Source: a virus
Length of the DNA: 48,940 bases
Reading direction: 5' to 3' (one strand)
Virus record (IMG/VR): IMGVR_UViG_3300032893_000076
Span: 1 to 48,940 of that record
In this document: positions 8,867 to 16,207 of the stretch, piece after piece
How the letters are laid out: every line of letters starts with the position of its first letter
How positions within the stretch are numbered: position 1 is the first letter of the stretch
Translations under genes and position numbers: made by a program
The notes under the pieces: model-generated
Told to the model about the DNA's origin: nothing
The model's input: the letters and a program-made list of their open reading frames with translations, nothing else
Databases searched by the model: none

Positions 8867-9616
8867 GTGCGTAGAGGTTGGCTATATTTTCCTGGCGCTA
8901 GCTTTGTGCCTACAAACATCTCAGGCTGTATATTATGGCTTGATGGAACAGATCCTGCCGGAAATGGCTCGCCACCGTCTGACGGGACTTCTATTTCAAC
9001 ATGGGTTGACAAAAGCGGACAAGGGAATAATTTTACTCAAGGTACTAGCGCTAGACAGCCGGTATTTAAAACGGGAGTTGTTAATAGTGCGGCATCAATC
9101 AAATTTGTCCGCGCGAATAATAATTATTTAATACAAAGTGGAACGACGTTTTTAACATCCGGCGCTTCGTTTTATATGGCTTGGATATTAACCCCGACGG
9201 CTATCTCAAGCTCATCGTATTTCTTTTTTCAAGGGAAATTAAATTCTCATCCCCCAGTACTAGGCTTATCTAGTACTACAGTCCAAGTCGCAGCAGATGC
9301 CGCCTCTTGGTCTAATGGGCTTTATGGTACAACGATATCTGCAAATAGTACAATTCTTCTCGAATATACCTATAACGGCAGCGGCGCTACAACTAACGGA
9401 AATTTTACTGTCTCAGTCAATGGGTCATCTTTAACCAGAACGGGTAATAACTCTGGGTGGGGAAGCGGCAATAATGCATTAGGCGGGGATAATAATGCAG
9501 ATCCTACATTATCTTTCGACGGATATAAGTCAGAAGTTGTATTCTATAACAACATTCCTAGCGGCTCCAATTTAACCTTACTAAGAAATTATTTTCTTAG
9601 TCGGTGGAATTATTAG
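8867..9616 (+). CDS. LamG/concanavalin-like fibre or lectin protein
   Basis: 249 residues, GTG start with GAGGAC upstream. The opening ISGCILWLDGTDPAGNG, then STWVDKSGQGNNFTQ and a C-terminal GYKSEVVFYN segment, follow the pattern of LamG-like (concanavalin A-type) jelly rolls that bind carbohydrates. It follows two fibre genes, so it is likely a sugar-binding tip or an accessory of the fibre. Confidence 0.68.
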   Translation: MRRGWLYFPGASFVPTNISGCILWLDGTDPAGNGSPPSDGTSISTWVDKSGQGNNFTQGTSARQPVFKTGVVNSAASIKFVRANNNYLIQSGTTFLTSGASFYMAWILTPTAISSSSYFFFQGKLNSHPPVLGLSSTTVQVAADAASWSNGLYGTTISANSTILLEYTYNGSGATTNGNFTVSVNGSSLTRTGNNSGWGSGNNALGGDNNADPTLSFDGYKSEVVFYNNIPSGSNLTLLRNYFLSRWNY

Positions 9617-9624
9617 AGGACAGG

Positions 9625-9897
9625 ATGAGAGTCTTAGTTTTTGATAATCTGACAGATTATAATTCAACTTTATCGGAAATAAACGCGGCATTAGGTTTTC
9701 CAAACGCGGACGCGTCTACTTACGATACGCCATATTTTAATTACACGGACAAGACTCAATGTTTTATGACGGTGACAGACGACGCTTATGTTGTACTTTC
9801 ATCTGTCCAACAATCTCAAGTTGTGGATGTTATGACTTTAGATAATACGTGGTGGAGTCCTTTAACTCTTGCTATAAGGAGCGAAAATGGAGCATAG
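9625..9897 (+). CDS. Small protein of the fibre operon
   Basis: 90 residues from the ATG at 9625, which has GAGGACAGG just upstream; a GTG at 9604 would add seven residues. Aromatic-rich, acidic, no membrane segment. Its place after three fibre genes would suit a fibre chaperone or small virion protein, but nothing in the sequence proves it. It overlaps the next gene by 11 bases. Confidence 0.6.
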   Translation: MRVLVFDNLTDYNSTLSEINAALGFPNADASTYDTPYFNYTDKTQCFMTVTDDAYVVLSSVQQSQVVDVMTLDNTWWSPLTLAIRSENGA

Positions 9898-10225
9898 AGC
9901 CGTAATCTTTGGAAATGATGGAATGGTTAAAATCCTACATGGAATTGATCCTAAGGATTTTGCGGGCAAGGCTAACGTTTTAATTGACCCTGTTATTCCT
10001 AGAGGAATACCGCCGCATGAATGGAAATTAGAAAATGGAAAGATTGTCTCTAAAATAGACCAGCAAGCATTTAAATCTGCAGTCAAGACAATTAATACAC
10101 TATATAATGTCAATTCAGAATCGAAAGTGTTGTCAAAAAACAAGTCATTTGTTGTTTTAGCTGTCAGTATTCTGTGTAGTGTAATTTCCATCGCGTCGTG
10201 TATAATTATATTATTTCGTAAGTAG
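9887..10225 (+). CDS. Tail-anchored membrane protein
   Basis: 112 residues. A soluble N-terminal domain (with IPRGIPPHEWKLENGKIVSK) is followed by one C-terminal transmembrane segment (about residues 87-109) ending FRK. The topology suggests an inner-membrane anchor with a cytoplasmic domain. Function unknown. Confidence 0.65.
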   Translation: MEHRAVIFGNDGMVKILHGIDPKDFAGKANVLIDPVIPRGIPPHEWKLENGKIVSKIDQQAFKSAVKTINTLYNVNSESKVLSKNKSFVVLAVSILCSVISIASCIIILFRK

Positions 10226-10242
10226 TTTTTCTGGAGGTACGT

Positions 10243-10407
10243 ATGTTGTTATTAATCCCGAAAGAAACTGCGGATAAGATTGCTAGTTACTTAGCCCGCC
10301 GGCCTTATATCGAAGTTCGAGACTTAATGGACGCAATGTTCCAGTTAAAGCCGCATGTCGAATCTAACGAAAAAACAGAAAGCGAGAAATTACCAACTCA
10401 AGAGTAA
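10243..10407 (+). CDS. Small hypothetical protein
   Basis: 54 residues starting MLLLIPKETA, with CTGGAGGTAC before the ATG. A predicted helical protein with an acidic C-terminal tail. The endonuclease VII gene begins inside its 3' end (53-base overlap). Function unknown. Confidence 0.6.
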   Translation: MLLLIPKETADKIASYLARRPYIEVRDLMDAMFQLKPHVESNEKTESEKLPTQE

Positions 10408-10741
10408 GTACGGTATTGACTTAGCTGAGTATGAAGCTAAGCTTGCGGCACAAAATTATGCTTGTGATATCTGTAAAAAACCGGCATCAAATTTTAAAAA
10501 AGCCTTGGCTATTGATCACAATCACAAGACCGGACAAATACGCGGAATCTTATGTATGTACTGTAATAAATACCGTGTAGGCCGGAATAATAATAAGACG
10601 ATTACTGAGCTTTATAACTACATCATTAAATACGAGGGACCGTATAATGAATCGATTGGACAACTCCCCACAACAGATTCTAAAGACGTTCAAAGAAATA
10701 TTAAAAGAAGCGGCAGACGTATACGAAAAACCTCTGGCTAA
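10355..10741 (+). CDS. Endonuclease VII-like HNH nuclease
   Basis: 128 residues. Two zinc CxxC pairs (C37/C40 and C67/C70) flank a DHNH core (residues 54-57), the layout of T4 endonuclease VII, which resolves Holliday junctions and branched DNA before packaging. The frame overlaps the upstream gene by 53 bases and the downstream gene by 95 bases, so its last 30 or so residues are read over another gene. This is either a compact arrangement or the trace of a mobile HNH gene. Family call is firm; biological role is inferred from family. Confidence 0.88.
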   Translation: MSNLTKKQKARNYQLKSKYGIDLAEYEAKLAAQNYACDICKKPASNFKKALAIDHNHKTGQIRGILCMYCNKYRVGRNNNKTITELYNYIIKYEGPYNESIGQLPTTDSKDVQRNIKRSGRRIRKTSG

Positions 10742-10901
10742 GATCACTGAACTTGAATTCAGTGCCGTCTCTAACGGTCGGCTTGGGGTAAAAAGATTAG
10801 TCCGTTGTGGAGGTTTTCGCAAACTTCGAGAATACGTAGCTCCAGGAAAGAAAAATCCTTCGACCGTCGAATTCATTAAAAGGGTGATTTCGCGTGCGTA
10901 A
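10647..10901 (+). CDS. Hypothetical basic protein upstream of DEDD exonuclease
   Basis: 84 residues, basic and helical, with a segment LVRCGGFRKLREY that could be a DNA-binding helix pair. It overlaps endonuclease VII by 95 bases and the exonuclease by 8 bases. From memory, related phages carry a similar short module just before this type of exonuclease, so it may be a DNA-binding partner; that is inference. Confidence 0.6.
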   Translation: MNRLDNSPQQILKTFKEILKEAADVYEKPLAKITELEFSAVSNGRLGVKRLVRCGGFRKLREYVAPGKKNPSTVEFIKRVISRA

Positions 10902-11673
10902 AAAACGAGAACCCAAGATTCTTTTTTATGATGTAGAAACACTCCCGAATATTATTTATTCATGGGGAATTTACGATCAAACGGCATTGGATATTGTCGA
11001 AGAATGGAAACTTTTATGTTTTGCATATAAATGGTTTGGTGAAAAGAAAGTCACTTGTGTTTCACGTAGACATTTTAAAGATAATACTGAAGGCGCGGTT
11101 GTAAGAGAACTTCATAGAATCTTAGAACAGGCGGATATTGTTGTTACCCATAATGGGATTTCTTTTGATAATAAGAAAGCGAATGCTAAGTTTGCTGAAT
11201 GGGGACTGCCGCCTGTAAAGCCAGCTCAACAGGTTGATACTAAAGTACTAGCTTCAGGACACTTTGCCTTCACGAGTAACAAACTTGATAATCTAGGACG
11301 AACGCTTAAAGTCGGACGAAAAGTCAAGAAGATGGATTTTTCTGTATGGTTAGGTTGCATGAACTATTTGAAGAATCGCAGACTTCCTGTTTCAGATTTC
11401 GTTCAGATGGAAAAATACAACAAACAAGACGTTTTGTTACTAGAAAAAGTTTATCTAAAATTGCGTCCTTGGTCAGTGCGTCATCCTAATGTTGCCCAGA
11501 TTTCCGAAAAGCTTGCATCCTGCCCTAAATGCGGCGGCAGTAAACTCAAATCTAAAGGATTTAAATATACTACTAGGTGTGTTTATCGACAATATCAATG
11601 TTCAGATTGCGGCGGGTATTGCAAGGGCGAGAGTCTTTCTGTTCCTAAGAATAAATTTAGTTCTCTGACATAG
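10894..11673 (+). CDS. DEDDy 3'-5' exonuclease with C-terminal zinc ribbon
   Basis: 259 residues, GTG start. RNase H-like fold: D13 and E15 (YDVET), N87 and D92 (THNGISFD), Y175 and D179 (KYNKQD) give the DEDDy active site. The C-terminus has C210, C213, C236 and C239, a four-Cys zinc ribbon likely to bind nucleic acid. The protein stands apart from the polymerase, which has its own exonuclease, so it probably acts in recombination, repair or host DNA breakdown. Confidence 0.87.
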   Translation: MRKKREPKILFYDVETLPNIIYSWGIYDQTALDIVEEWKLLCFAYKWFGEKKVTCVSRRHFKDNTEGAVVRELHRILEQADIVVTHNGISFDNKKANAKFAEWGLPPVKPAQQVDTKVLASGHFAFTSNKLDNLGRTLKVGRKVKKMDFSVWLGCMNYLKNRRLPVSDFVQMEKYNKQDVLLLEKVYLKLRPWSVRHPNVAQISEKLASCPKCGGSKLKSKGFKYTTRCVYRQYQCSDCGGYCKGESLSVPKNKFSSLT

Positions 11674-11681
11674 GAGCGCGT

Positions 11682-11921
11682 ATGCGGTACGTAAGTCTAT
11701 TTCTTATAATGTGGTGTGCGTCTTGTACAGACACTCTTCCTACGGAAGAAGTTCATTATCTAGATAAAGTCACGGTTGTTTGCGGATTTAATCAAGGACG
11801 CGAAGGCTGTGTAATTCAAAAAGAGAATAACGGATACAGAATCCGTGAAGAAGAGACGTTGCTATACTCAACATTCTTTGTGAATGCTGAATGTGTTCAT
11901 GTCATCGGGAGCTGTAAATGA
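11682..11921 (+). CDS. Probable small exported lipoprotein
   Basis: 79 residues, AGGAG site upstream. The N-terminus MRYVSLFLIMWCASC is a short signal sequence with Cys15 in a lipobox-like setting (CAS before C is weak). Later cysteines could form disulphides. Its end overlaps the pyrophosphohydrolase start. Function unknown. Confidence 0.6.
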   Translation: MRYVSLFLIMWCASCTDTLPTEEVHYLDKVTVVCGFNQGREGCVIQKENNGYRIREEETLLYSTFFVNAECVHVIGSCK

Positions 11922-12283
11922 ACTGTAAAGACGGAATGTGTACAGTTTGTGCACAATGCTGCGCGCTGGCGATAGGAAGTCCGGTAGATAGTTTTGGTAA
12001 GGGCAAAGGCGGAGTAAAGGACGACAAAGACAAACTCCGCTGGGATTTGGCCCCGTGGAAGGCTTTAACGGGTTTAATTAAGGTACTGACGTTTGGAGCT
12101 AAGAAATATGCACCTAACGGTTGGCGGATAGTTCCTGACGCGAAATCGAGATACGAAGCGGCACTCTTAAGGCATCTGGCGGCAAGAGCTCAAGGCGAAG
12201 TCTATGATCAGGATAGCGGACTTCGACACATAGACCACATTCTTACTAATGCGGCATTCTTAGCTGAATTGGACGACGAATGA
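11918..12283 (+). CDS. dATP/dGTP diphosphohydrolase-like protein
   Basis: 121 residues. The core DDKDKLRWDLAPWKAL, GAKKYAPNGWR, RYEAALLRHLAA and GLRHIDHILTNAAFL matches the dNTP pyrophosphohydrolase family often found in phages (the DUF5664/MazZ-like group, helical with metal-binding E/D/H). It would hydrolyse dNTPs to dNMP and adjust the nucleotide pool. The N-terminus has an extra cluster of five cysteines (C3, C8, C11, C14, C15) that is not part of the core and could bind metal. No purZ- or datZ-like gene was seen, so a 2-aminoadenine genome is not indicated. Confidence 0.78.
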   Translation: MNCKDGMCTVCAQCCALAIGSPVDSFGKGKGGVKDDKDKLRWDLAPWKALTGLIKVLTFGAKKYAPNGWRIVPDAKSRYEAALLRHLAARAQGEVYDQDSGLRHIDHILTNAAFLAELDDE

Positions 12284-12510
12284 AACTTTACAGGAAGCCG
12301 GTTGTACATATCACTTTCTGGGACCACACTAGCGGCGGCATCGAATACGCTAAGCCATATTATTGTGAAGTTTTTGGCGTGCTCTATGAAGAAGATGAAT
12401 TAGCATATTATGTCGCAAGCTGGGTGAGCGAGAGAAATTTAAAAGATTCGAATAATGAAGTATACACAATTCTTAAATCTTGTGTGATTAAGAAGAGGAT
12501 ACTTAAATGA
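12280..12510 (+). CDS. Hypothetical protein
   Basis: 76 residues, aromatic-rich (many Tyr/Trp), no signal peptide. Overlaps the genes on both sides by four bases, so it is coupled to them. The mostly beta pattern suggests a small soluble domain. No family recognised. Confidence 0.62.
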   Translation: MKLYRKPVVHITFWDHTSGGIEYAKPYYCEVFGVLYEEDELAYYVASWVSERNLKDSNNEVYTILKSCVIKKRILK

Positions 12511-12938
12511 AAAAATACTATGTATTGGTAGTTTTTCTTGTTGGCTGCCAGCAACAACAGCCCATCAATACCCATTCGGATATAGAAAGTTGTACTGCCG
12601 CGACTGTCTCAGGAGGAGTAGAGATTACCTGTCCTGATGGAAGTAACGGATTTGTTTCTAACGGGGCAGCTGGTCCTTCGGGACCGCAAGGTAGCCCGGG
12701 ACCTACAGGCGCTCCAGGAACTTCGGTAACTGTAGTTCAGTTCTGTAATAAATGTACTCCAATATATCCTTCTGACTTTCCAGAAATAGGGCTTTGCCTT
12801 GGCGGCAATCTTTACGCCGTTTATTCGGAGAATGACGGATTTCTGACTCTAGTGACTCCAGGAAATTATTACAGCAACGGTATTAACTGTAGCTGTAATT
12901 TTACTGTCAAATCTAACTGCGAGGTTATACATGACTGA
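12507..12938 (+). CDS. Collagen-like lipoprotein
   Basis: 143 residues. Signal peptide with lipobox LVGC (Cys14). After a Cys-bearing segment come Gly-X-Y triplets (GPSGPQGSPGPTGAPG, about residues 54-70), then a globular C-terminal domain with six cysteines and the pattern YPSDFPEIGLCLGG, LYAVYS, GFLTLVTPGNYYS. I recall this C-terminal module with collagen triplets from secreted proteins of Bdellovibrionota, which is the main reason for my host guess. It would sit in the envelope of the infected host and could alter its surface. It is a likely host-derived accessory gene. Confidence 0.75.
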   Translation: MKKYYVLVVFLVGCQQQQPINTHSDIESCTAATVSGGVEITCPDGSNGFVSNGAAGPSGPQGSPGPTGAPGTSVTVVQFCNKCTPIYPSDFPEIGLCLGGNLYAVYSENDGFLTLVTPGNYYSNGINCSCNFTVKSNCEVIHD

Positions 12939-13335
12939 ATCTTTAGAGCTCCGCCTTGTTAAAGAATTTCCTAGTCATTTTCGTGATTACAAGGGAGATC
13001 CGTTCCAGACATGTATGGCATTCGGGTGTGAACATGGCGACGGCTGGTTTACCTTATTCTACGAGTTGAATAAGAGGATTGCTTTTTATTTAGAGAATAT
13101 CAATCCGAACGTGAAACCCGATTTTTATTGGACTCAAGTTAAAGAGAAATTTGGAACTGCCCGCTGGTACTATAATGGCGGGGATGATATTATTTCTGAT
13201 CTCGTAGATTATTACGAGAATCAAACTTCGTACACATGCGAAACATGTGGTGATCTAGGAAAACTTCGCGGCAACGGTTGGTTTTATACTTCCTGCGATG
13301 ACCATGCTAAACCAGAAGACCGAGGCGAGGAATGA
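12931..13335 (+). CDS. Hypothetical protein with zinc-binding C-terminus
   Basis: 134 residues. A conserved-looking KEKFGTARWYYNG segment is followed by TCETCGDLGK and a later C/H pair (SCDDH), a probable zinc site. Proteins with this arrangement are common in phages but uncharacterised. Overlaps both neighbours. Confidence 0.72.
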   Translation: MTESLELRLVKEFPSHFRDYKGDPFQTCMAFGCEHGDGWFTLFYELNKRIAFYLENINPNVKPDFYWTQVKEKFGTARWYYNGGDDIISDLVDYYENQTSYTCETCGDLGKLRGNGWFYTSCDDHAKPEDRGEE

Positions 13336-13664
13336 AATACATACTTTTACTAGGTTTATTAATTTCTGCTACGTGTTTCAGTTACGAACCTGAAGATGCC
13401 GCTCTTCATACAGGCGTAGCATATGCCGCTAGTACCATAGGGTATGGAATGATTAAAACATTGTGTAAGGACAACTATAGCCCTTTCTGTCTGAGCAAGA
13501 CTGCGCAAGTCGTAACATCCGCAGGCTTAGCCTTTATTGGTGGGACTGCTGAAGAAATCTTACATGCACGGTCAGTAGGCGTTCCGGCCGATAAAAACGA
13601 CATTCTATGGTACGGCGTCGGTAGTGCGCTGTCTGTTGGAGTCGTTCTTACTTTTGACTTTTAA
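13332..13664 (+). CDS. Exported membrane protein (YfiM/DUF2279-like pattern)
   Basis: 110 residues. N-terminal signal sequence (residues 1-17), then HTGVAYAASTIGYG, AGLAFIGGTAEEILHARSVG and a C-terminal hydrophobic segment VGSALSVGVVLTF. The H...G...EE order with two hydrophobic stretches resembles small periplasmic/outer-membrane YfiM-type proteins. Function unknown; assignment by pattern only. Confidence 0.6.
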   Translation: MKYILLLGLLISATCFSYEPEDAALHTGVAYAASTIGYGMIKTLCKDNYSPFCLSKTAQVVTSAGLAFIGGTAEEILHARSVGVPADKNDILWYGVGSALSVGVVLTFDF

Positions 13665-13686
13665 CGGTAGCGCACAGGAGTTGGGA

Positions 13687-13902
13687 ATGAAGACGAAATA
13701 CAAAAAACACTTCGGTCGGGAAAAGGCTGCGTGTGGTGCCGCGTACGTAAATTATCTGACCCGAAACTGGAAAGAGGTAACTTGCAGACGTTGTCGGCAC
13801 GCCAGTCCAAATGAGGCCCAATACAGAGCTGCCGGGTATGCAGCAGAACATACGCGGTTGCGTAAATTGTTACGTGGCGGAGCGGTAGTCTTTGGTCGGT
13901 AG
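13687..13902 (+). CDS. Small basic zinc-finger-like protein
   Basis: 71 residues from the ATG at 13687, with CAGGAGTTGGGA upstream; a start at 13624 would lie inside the previous gene without a ribosome site. Contains C18 and CRRC with a following H, likely a zinc knuckle; many Arg/Lys suggest nucleic acid binding. Function unknown. Confidence 0.6.
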   Translation: MKTKYKKHFGREKAACGAAYVNYLTRNWKEVTCRRCRHASPNEAQYRAAGYAAEHTRLRKLLRGGAVVFGR

Positions 13903-13917
13903 AGCAAGGGAATTGAG

Positions 13918-14100
13918 ATGAAGAAAATTCATAAGCAAGGCTGTTTTTCTCGTTTCACTGGTTTGGGGAACATCACCGTGTTCACGCCATTATGCCAGGG
14001 TTATATGGGTAATACCCAAGCTCCTACTACCTATAACGACAAAGAAGTCACCTGTAAGAGCTGTCTGCGCATCATTGATAGAACGAAGGCCGGCAGCTAA
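13918..14100 (+). CDS. Small zinc-ribbon-like protein
   Basis: 60 residues. Basic N-terminus with C9 and C26, then EVTCKSCLRII, close in form to the EVTCRRCRHA of the preceding gene. The two may be diverged members of one small zinc-binding family. Its stop codon lies in the loop region of a 7-bp hairpin. Confidence 0.58.
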   Translation: MKKIHKQGCFSRFTGLGNITVFTPLCQGYMGNTQAPTTYNDKEVTCKSCLRIIDRTKAGS

Positions 14101-14108
14101 GGCTGCCG
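14091..14108 (+). other. 7-bp hairpin at gene end
   Basis: CGGCAGC (14091-14097) and GCTGCCG (14102-14108) form a perfect stem with loop TAAG that holds the stop codon of the 13918 gene. No T tract follows, so it is more likely an mRNA stabiliser or attenuator than a full terminator. Confidence 0.45.
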
Positions 14109-14129
14109 AAATCCCGTTAGGAGTGAAGA

Positions 14130-14324
14130 ATGGAGAAGTCTACCGCGAAAAATAAGGCCATAGCCTTAAAGCTATATTCCGAGAATAAGGTTATAGCCTT
14201 TAGGTTATTGCAGGAAGCTAAAAAAATTGTTGACGCGGATCGGCAATTTGGAGTAAAAACATCCCTGCATTTAGTCTATGCCGCCTTAATTCGACTCATA
14301 CCTGTCGGTTATTATAGGCATTAA
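14130..14324 (+). CDS. Hypothetical helical protein
   Basis: 64 residues with TTAGGAG upstream. Lys/Ala-rich and helical, with no recognised motif. It ends seven bases before a predicted promoter element, so it may be the last gene of its transcript. Confidence 0.55.
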   Translation: MEKSTAKNKAIALKLYSENKVIAFRLLQEAKKIVDADRQFGVKTSLHLVYAALIRLIPVGYYRH

Positions 14325-14330
14325 CTAAGT

Positions 14331-14361
14331 ACATAATTCCTGCATAATTAATACGTAATAT
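14331..14361 (+). promoter_or_regulatory. Phage promoter element, copy A
   Basis: ACATAATTCCTGCATAAT gives two CATAAT half-sites 11 bp apart. A -10-like TAATAT follows at 14356-14361, leaving 17 bp between the first ATAATT and this box. The same spacing recurs at 18887, 40185, 42485, 33977 and 44923. It lies just upstream of the 14368/integrase operon. Confidence 0.7.
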
Positions 14362-14367
14362 AAAGGA

Positions 14368-14562
14368 ATGAAAAGGCTTTCACAAAAAGGCGTTAAGGCG
14401 ATAATCGACGCGTACAAAGCCCTACAGTCTTCGGACTTTATTCCAAACATTATCACGATGCCTGTGAATAATGTTAGAAAATTCTGCAAAGCCGCCGGAT
14501 TAACTCCTGAAGAAACCGAACAGTTTATTTTAGACCATACGATCTCTTTTGAGGACGAATGA
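14368..14562 (+). CDS. Small possible DNA-binding protein before the integrase
   Basis: 64 residues; helical, with VRKFCKAAGLTPEETEQFI resembling a small helix-turn-helix. It is driven by promoter copy A and overlaps the integrase start by four bases, so it could be a recombination directionality factor or regulator of it. Function inferred from context only. Confidence 0.62.
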   Translation: MKRLSQKGVKAIIDAYKALQSSDFIPNIITMPVNNVRKFCKAAGLTPEETEQFILDHTISFEDE

Positions 14563-15629
14563 AAGAGTACTTCATAAAATCTCCCACCGTTCGCAATAAG
14601 CGAAAAACGTTCGCAATCGTCGAGCGTACGACTGACGAGAATGGTGTACATAAAAACCGTACACTAAATGATGACAGGATTAATACTATTAACAAATCCT
14701 TGTTATCAGGCGAACATACTACTGTTTATCTTCGCGCTCAACTAAAAGATTTAGTTAATGAGTTTAGAGGACAAGCTTATCCTGAAAAAATCACAGCTAA
14801 CAATCCAGAAAATCTAAAGATTTTCGATAGGTTCTGGGCGGAGGAATACGAACACCGAAGGATTGTAGACAAGACCTCAGCGAAGAATGAGTTCCTGCGC
14901 GCCGTGAGGATTCTAGGGAATTTGTCTTTAATGACGGCTGATAGCAACTCCCTGCAGCGGCAGATAAACTCACTAGTCAAAGGACCTAAACAAAGACGTA
15001 CGGTTGCCGCCATTCGAACTATCCTCAGATATTTAGGCAGGGCGGATGTGAAGTTGACTTTAGATAATAAGACCTATCCCGAGATTAAGTACTTATCTGA
15101 AGCTGACTTAAACAAAGTCATAACTAAACTTCCCTGGTTTGATGCTCTGTTAGCCAGGGCGGCATTCTATTCGGGCGGTAGATTAGGTGAGCTCTTTGCC
15201 TTAGAATCGATTAACTTCTCAGGCTATCAACTTCAGATTAACTCCCAGATTAAGCTGACGGGTGATAAAGCCCTCCCTAAGCGCCAGAAGCGCCGTAGAG
15301 CGTATGTTCCTGCCCCAGGCAGGGAATGGGTATCTGCATGGTGTTCTATCCCTTTAGATGAGAAGCTAGCTATGCGTAAGCGTGAATATTCACGGATTAT
15401 TCAAAAAGCGTGCAGAGAAGCTTTTCCTACTATTCCTAGTAAACATGTTTCGTTTCATGACTTGCGGCATAGCTACGCGATTTATTGCTTGAGTAACGAA
15501 GTCAACCTGTCTCTCGTAGCTCAGTCTTTGGGGAATGGTGAGAAGGTGTGTCAGGACCATTATTCAGGATATTCGGCTAATGACGCTACCCTAGCCGCCA
15601 TGGATGCTATCTTTCAGAGAAGAAAATGA
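14559..15629 (+). CDS. int: Tyrosine recombinase/integrase
   Basis: 356 residues. An N-terminal arm and core-binding domain (about 80-165) precede the catalytic domain. Catalytic residues: R208 (GGRLGE), H300 and R303 (HDLRH), Y335 (DHY). The usual His/Trp after LG is Asn326 (SLGNG). This is a lambda-type integrase layout, so the phage may be temperate or use the enzyme to resolve multimers. I found no recognisable CI-type repressor and no tRNA or clear att core next to it. Confidence 0.88.
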   Translation: MKEYFIKSPTVRNKRKTFAIVERTTDENGVHKNRTLNDDRINTINKSLLSGEHTTVYLRAQLKDLVNEFRGQAYPEKITANNPENLKIFDRFWAEEYEHRRIVDKTSAKNEFLRAVRILGNLSLMTADSNSLQRQINSLVKGPKQRRTVAAIRTILRYLGRADVKLTLDNKTYPEIKYLSEADLNKVITKLPWFDALLARAAFYSGGRLGELFALESINFSGYQLQINSQIKLTGDKALPKRQKRRRAYVPAPGREWVSAWCSIPLDEKLAMRKREYSRIIQKACREAFPTIPSKHVSFHDLRHSYAIYCLSNEVNLSLVAQSLGNGEKVCQDHYSGYSANDATLAAMDAIFQRRK

Positions 15630-15799
15630 AATATTTCATTATAGGTTCTGAAAAACTAGAGATTATTAAGATAGGTCCTAGGAACGAGTTAACTCCGCTT
15701 CCCGGTGTTAACTTAATAGGGAACGCAGTAATTTGCAAGGAATTAGACGGTAGTTTGTCTGCCTTCTGTGAATGGGACGGAGAAATCGTTGAAGAATAA
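15626..15799 (+). CDS. Small hypothetical protein
   Basis: 57 residues, beta-rich and acidic at the C-terminus, starting MKYFIIGSEK. It overlaps the integrase stop by four bases. The following gene starts inside its 3' end. Function unknown. Confidence 0.55.
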   Translation: MKYFIIGSEKLEIIKIGPRNELTPLPGVNLIGNAVICKELDGSLSAFCEWDGEIVEE

Positions 15800-15959
15800 G
15801 CCTGTGTTGCCTTGCGAAGTTTGTGGAAAAGAAGTTCATGATCATTGGCAGTTTTATTCATATAGATGTCATTGGGAATGTATTAAACGAAGAGAAAAAA
15901 TATCGGATGAAGAAAAAGAACGGGATAAAATAGACATATCCCTTTTGGAGGATAAATGA
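15789..15959 (+). CDS. Small zinc-binding protein
   Basis: 56 residues from a TTG at 15789 with GGAG six bases before; a GTG at 15768 would give seven more residues. CEVCGKEVHDH and a later CHWEC give a likely zinc site. Charged helical tail. Overlaps both neighbours. Confidence 0.55.
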   Translation: MKNKPVLPCEVCGKEVHDHWQFYSYRCHWECIKRREKISDEEKERDKIDISLLEDK

Positions 15960-16207
15960 CACGTAACGACAAGAAACGGATCGAGGAGATTAAAACTTCG
16001 CAGTTTGCCATAGCGTGTGCAACAGATGGAGCTTTGCTTAGGGATTATTATGCTATTGAATTTCTTCTTGCCAAACTCGATGAAGCGCGCCAGGCTTTAT
16101 TGAAGATCAAGTACTATGCGGAAAGCGGGTGTGATGAATGCGATGATTGGAAAGATGAATGTGAGCATATAGTAGAAATAGCGAGCAAAGCGCTGGGGGA
16201 GGAATGA
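15956..16207 (+). CDS. Hypothetical acidic helical protein
   Basis: 83 residues, mostly helical, with a CDECDDWKDEC cluster near residues 58-68. Small phage proteins of this shape are common but uncharacterised. Overlaps the oxygenase gene by four bases. Confidence 0.62.
   Translation: MTRNDKKRIEEIKTSQFAIACATDGALLRDYYAIEFLLAKLDEARQALLKIKYYAESGCDECDDWKDECEHIVEIASKALGEE

Noticed and set aside
11918-12283. 2-aminoadenine (Z) genome pathway
   Set aside because: A MazZ-like protein alone is not enough; no PurZ or DatZ homologue was seen.
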